Assembly (NCBI GenBank): GCA_964036295.1
Contig: OZ038465.1
Location: 11,804,667-11,868,666, forward strand
Reading direction: 5' to 3'
From: Plumapathes pennacea
Taxonomy: Eukaryota; Cnidaria; Anthozoa; Antipatharia; Myriopathidae
Length of the DNA: 64,000 nucleotides
Below, one piece after another: positions 62,866 through 64,000 of this stretch; position 1 is the stretch's first letter; the number at the start of each line of letters is the position of its first letter. The notes under the pieces were generated by a model. That model did no database searches. It was not told the origin of the DNA and saw nothing but the letters and a program-made list of their open reading frames with translations. The translations under genes were made by a program, and so were the position numbers.

Positions 62866-63216
62866 ATTTTGTTCTGGTTGTCACAACAGGTAAGCATTGT
62901 CTCGTTAGCGACACCATCTGTCCTGTCCGAAGCGGTGCAGGCGTTGGCTGCCTGTCTTGACCCCAAAAAGGTGCGCTGGGACCTGCTGGAGGGAGTGAGA
63001 CAGGTTGTGGTCGAAGGGCCCGAGCTGCCAGAGGTCCTTTCAAGTGTGGTCCTCAAGGAAGCCATCGAATCATGCACCCTGTCTATACTCCATCTTCGGA
63101 GGCACTTAGTGTCCCTGCTGGCAACGCGGGATGAACAGGACGAGGAAACCGTGAAGGGACTGGAACCAAGTCATGGTTGGGGAGAGGAGTTGACACGAGT
63201 GGAAAACAGGATATAG
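62866..63216 (+). pseudogene. GTF3C4: GTF3C4-like late exon, truncated by a MITE
   Basis: The open frame runs from an acceptor (TTTCAG at 62861, or CACAACAG at 62889) to TAG at 63214-63216. SQQVSIVSLATPSVLSEAVQ and DPKKVRWDLLEG match the human GTF3C4 region YQVQFVTL...SVQNL...LVRWKIL in order. The TAG is made of the target TA and the first base of the MITE at 63216. Directly beyond the MITE (63608 on) the original frame would read YWRFKFL, like YFWRFKLFLL in the human protein. I infer an insertion into a coding exon, although a splice that removes it cannot be excluded. The intervening propeller exons are missing from 55502-62865. Confidence 0.55.
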
Positions 63217-63605
63217 AGTGGTAAAGTGATGACGTCATAAAAATATTTTTTCGGAAATAATGGACTTTGCGCAATTCTTCAGAATGGCCTATCTAAAAAA
63301 AGTTCACACAGAAAAAATTGGCTCTTTAGTGCATTAAACAGCTGAGATGTAGGCTTTTGAAGTCCAAATTGCTTCATACTAAACCCTCTTATTTGGTGTT
63401 GGTTCCTTTGATTTGGAACCAACGCTAAAGAAGAGAGTTTAGTTGAGACTATCTCGAACTTTAAACTTCTCTATCTTCGCTTTCAATAGGGCTAGCGATT
63501 TGAAATTTTGCACACGTTCTTTCAGCAGCTGTGTATATCGCATGATGTGGTTTTGAGGTTTAAATGGAAAAGTTTGCAAAATGATGACGTCACACTTTAC
63601 CACTC
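63216..63605. mobile_element. TA-flanked MITE inserted in the GTF3C4-like exon, 390 bp
   Basis: The left end GAGTGGTAAAGTGATGACGTCA and right end TGACGTCACACTTTACCACTC are inverted partners of about 21 bp with one gap. TA dinucleotides border both sides (63214-63215 and 63606-63607), as after Tc1/mariner-type transposition. No ORF. Confidence 0.85.
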
Positions 63606-63742
63606 TATTGGAGATTCAAGTTTTTGAGTCGTTGAACTTTTGGTTAACAGGGCAGAAGAATAGGGAGACGAATGAAGCTGGTAAGGATTACCGACTGTTA
63701 TTAATGATAGTGAGAAGATATATACAAAAGAATTAGCCGAGT

Positions 63743-64000
63743 GCTAGAGCGGTTTTCGGATGATTGTCCAATTTGATCCGGGGTTTCTTTTGTTTTGCGT
63801 TTGGTCCAAGCATGTCTGACAAATTTATTGGCCAATCAGAAACAAAAGCAAACCCGGCTTGCGCAAGCAAGCAAGTCGCGATGGTATTTTCTGGTCTCCA
63901 AACGCAAATTATTTTGGCCTTTGGTTGCCGGGTTGAAAAGTGTTTTTCCTACATCCTTTGTGATTGGTGCTGCAATTAGTTTGCTTTTGGTTGTCTTCAG
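63743..64000. repeat. AGAGCGGTTTTCGGATGATTG MITE, cut by window edge
   Basis: It starts AGAGCGGTTTTCGGATGATTG and continues with CCAATCAGAAACAAAAGCAA and GGTTTTG-like tracts typical of the family at 28550 and 35104. The right TIR would lie beyond the window. Confidence 0.65.

Overview
This is nuclear DNA of an animal. Introns are short to medium and follow GT-AG rules, exon layouts resemble those of vertebrates, and proteins are of deep metazoan type (anoctamin, SKAP-like adaptor, RAC1, DNA ligase I, BTB-BACK-PHR protein, TFIIIC90-like). The many small foldback and TA-flanked elements fit an anthozoan cnidarian, probably a stony coral. That taxonomic call is an inference. Genes were assembled by eye from splice sites, phase continuity and remembered family sequences.

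Layout. (1) 2.5-6.7 kb, + strand: the 3' part of an anoctamin/TMEM16 gene whose first exons lie left of the recognisable part. (2) 9.8-16.6 kb, - strand: a complete 7-exon SKAP-like adaptor (PH and SH3) with a long tyrosine-motif region. (3) 21.7-25.6 kb, - strand: a complete 6-exon RAC1-type GTPase. (4) 26.8-39.9 kb, + strand: a complete 28-exon DNA ligase I, divergent from RAC1, with an in-frame upstream ATG that would add a mitochondrial-type presequence. (5) 40.6-42.0 kb, - strand: an intronless BTBD3/6-like gene converging on LIG1. (6) 42.1-45.0 kb: a nested set of foldback and inverted-repeat elements. (7) 46.2-54.1 kb, - strand: a gene for a small secreted-leader, Ser/Thr-rich, single-pass membrane protein of unknown function. 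(8) 54.8 kb onward, + strand: the first two exons of a GTF3C4 (TFIIIC90)-like gene, with a late exon of what looks like the same gene at 62.9 kb. Between them I find no propeller-core exons, only repeats and a broken BTBD-like copy. The late exon is cut by a 390-bp MITE that creates its stop codon.

The genes are mostly unrelated housekeeping or signalling genes rather than one pathway, although RAC1, anoctamin and the SKAP adaptor all act at the plasma membrane and actin cortex. Two divergent pairs (RAC1/LIG1, and the membrane protein/GTF3C4-like gene) probably share intergenic promoter regions. Much of the remaining sequence is repeat-derived: at least fifteen small terminal-inverted-repeat elements, several long near-perfect palindromes, tandem duplications and microsatellites, some of them directly beside LIG1 splice sites.
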